From the NCBI GenBank assembly GCA_017519685.1, contig JAFWRV010000232.1, positions 1 through 5,008 on the forward strand: 5,008 nucleotides of DNA, in the 5' to 3' direction. The position numbers were made by a program, and so were the translations under genes. The notes under the pieces were generated by a model. It saw nothing but the letters and a program-made list of their open reading frames with translations, was not told where the DNA came from and ran no database searches. Below are positions 4,537 to 5,008 of the stretch, one piece after another (the stretch's first letter is position 1; every line of letters starts with the position of its first letter). This DNA is from Clostridia bacterium (GTDB lineage Bacteria; Bacillota; Clostridia; Oscillospirales; Acutalibacteraceae).

Positions 4537-5008
4537 ATGGACGATTTTAAGCTTAAAAGTCTGGACGATTTCGACAGAGATTTCATCGCTCAGACAAAAG
4601 CTCCCAAAGCAGCGGCTCCCACTCACAAAAAGGAATCACTGATTCCCAAGATGGAAAAGCCCGTTGATGAGGAGCCGATAGAAATTGATTTCTTCGGTCT
4701 TACCGGAGATATCGCAGCTGAGGAAAATGTTCAGCAGGAAGCTCCGGCTCCCTCAGAGCCCGTACAGCAGGATATTCCCGCTGCCGCTCCCGCGGTGTCC
4801 GCTGAAGATACCGTTCCGGGATTCGCGCCGGTTGACGAATCCGTTTCCGGATTCAATCCCGTAATCAACGCTCCGGTCAGCGCTCCCGTCAGCGCACCTC
4901 CCGCTCCGCTTTACACTTCCGAAAAGATGAGCGACAACGGAGTTGAGCAGTTCATGTATAATCCGTCAGATGACGGTGAGGAAGATGACTATTACGAAGA
5001 AGACTACG
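4537..5008 (+). CDS. 5' part of a gene for an acidic, Pro/Ala-rich protein of unknown function
   Basis: An open frame starts at ATG 4537 and continues without a stop to the window end, giving 157 residues. AAAGG at 4521-4525 is an 11-base-spaced, modest ribosome binding site. The gene begins 37 bases after the DivIVA-like stop on the same strand with no terminator between them, so they are probably co-transcribed. No domain is recognisable. The N-terminus (MDDFKLKSLDDFDRDFIAQ) may be a short amphipathic helix. Residues 21-125 are rich in Ala, Pro, Val and Glu with little predicted structure, including PGFAPV (94-99) echoed by SGFNPV (104-109), and APVSAPVSAP (112-121). Residues 145-157 are a dense Asp/Glu/Tyr stretch. 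Codon use is like its neighbours. It looks like a disordered cytoplasmic tail ahead of a domain, perhaps a membrane segment, that lies outside the window. Confidence 0.75.
   Translation, partial: MDDFKLKSLDDFDRDFIAQTKAPKAAAPTHKKESLIPKMEKPVDEEPIEIDFFGLTGDIAAEENVQQEAPAPSEPVQQDIPAAAPAVSAEDTVPGFAPVDESVSGFNPVINAPVSAPVSAPPAPLYTSEKMSDNGVEQFMYNPSDDGEEDDYYEEDY
4870..4893 (+). repeat. Two tandem 12-bp units encoding APVS
   Basis: GCTCCGGTCAGC (4870-4881) is followed directly by GCTCCCGTCAGC (4882-4893), identical at 11 of 12 bases. The copies encode APVS twice in frame within the disordered region of the acidic protein. This is a small unit that could vary in copy number between strains by slippage. 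Confidence 0.6.

Noticed and set aside
1..5008. CRISPR arrays, tRNA or rRNA genes, insertion sequences, attachment sites
   Set aside because: No regularly spaced repeats, transposase frames, terminal inverted repeats with target duplications, or tRNA-like cloverleaf sequence were seen on either strand.

Overview
This window looks like a chromosomal segment from a moderately AT-rich Gram-positive Clostridia-type bacterium. Strong AGGAGG-type ribosome binding sites, TTGACA promoters with 17-base spacing, AT-rich intergenic DNA, a YtrA-type GntR regulator and a DivIVA-like protein support this. A member of the Oscillospiraceae/Ruminococcaceae is my best guess, but nothing here proves the family.

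Minus strand, 4077 down to 262: a three-gene operon with a complete set of signals. A sigma-A-type promoter (4049-4077) and a 27-bp near-palindromic operator (4020-4046) precede a 123-residue YtrA-subfamily GntR repressor (3630-4001). An ABC ATPase (2734-3633) starts inside the repressor's stop codon, and a very large ABC permease (303-2759) overlaps the ATPase gene by 26 bases. A hairpin terminator (262-289) ends the unit. The layout is that of self-regulated ytr-type export/envelope-stress operons: the repressor probably sits on its own operator until an envelope signal relieves it. The permease is unusual in carrying about 400 soluble, presumably extracytoplasmic residues after its membrane part.

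Minus strand, 234 down to 1: a second transcription unit. Its promoter (206-234) is packed with TAGGT/ACCTA inverted repeats. The leader encodes a 19-codon ORF with a strong ribosome binding site that ends Cys-Cys-stop. The codons UGU UGU UGA AAA form exactly one arm of a predicted 12-bp RNA stem, whose other arm lies just upstream of the ribosome binding site of the next gene. Only nine codons of that gene are in the window (MSKIYKAAD). They resemble the start of clostridial-type cysteine synthase (CysK), which would make the leader a cysteine-sensing translational or attenuation switch. This is the most interesting lead in the window, and it is partly inference.

Plus strand, 4128 to 5008: a divergent unit. 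A plausible promoter is followed by a 101-residue DivIVA-like coiled-coil protein (4194-4499). After that comes the start of a gene of unknown function (4537 to beyond the end) whose first 157 residues are acidic, Pro/Ala-rich and probably disordered. These two may work together in cell-envelope or division-site organisation, but that rests only on the DivIVA-like motif and on adjacency.
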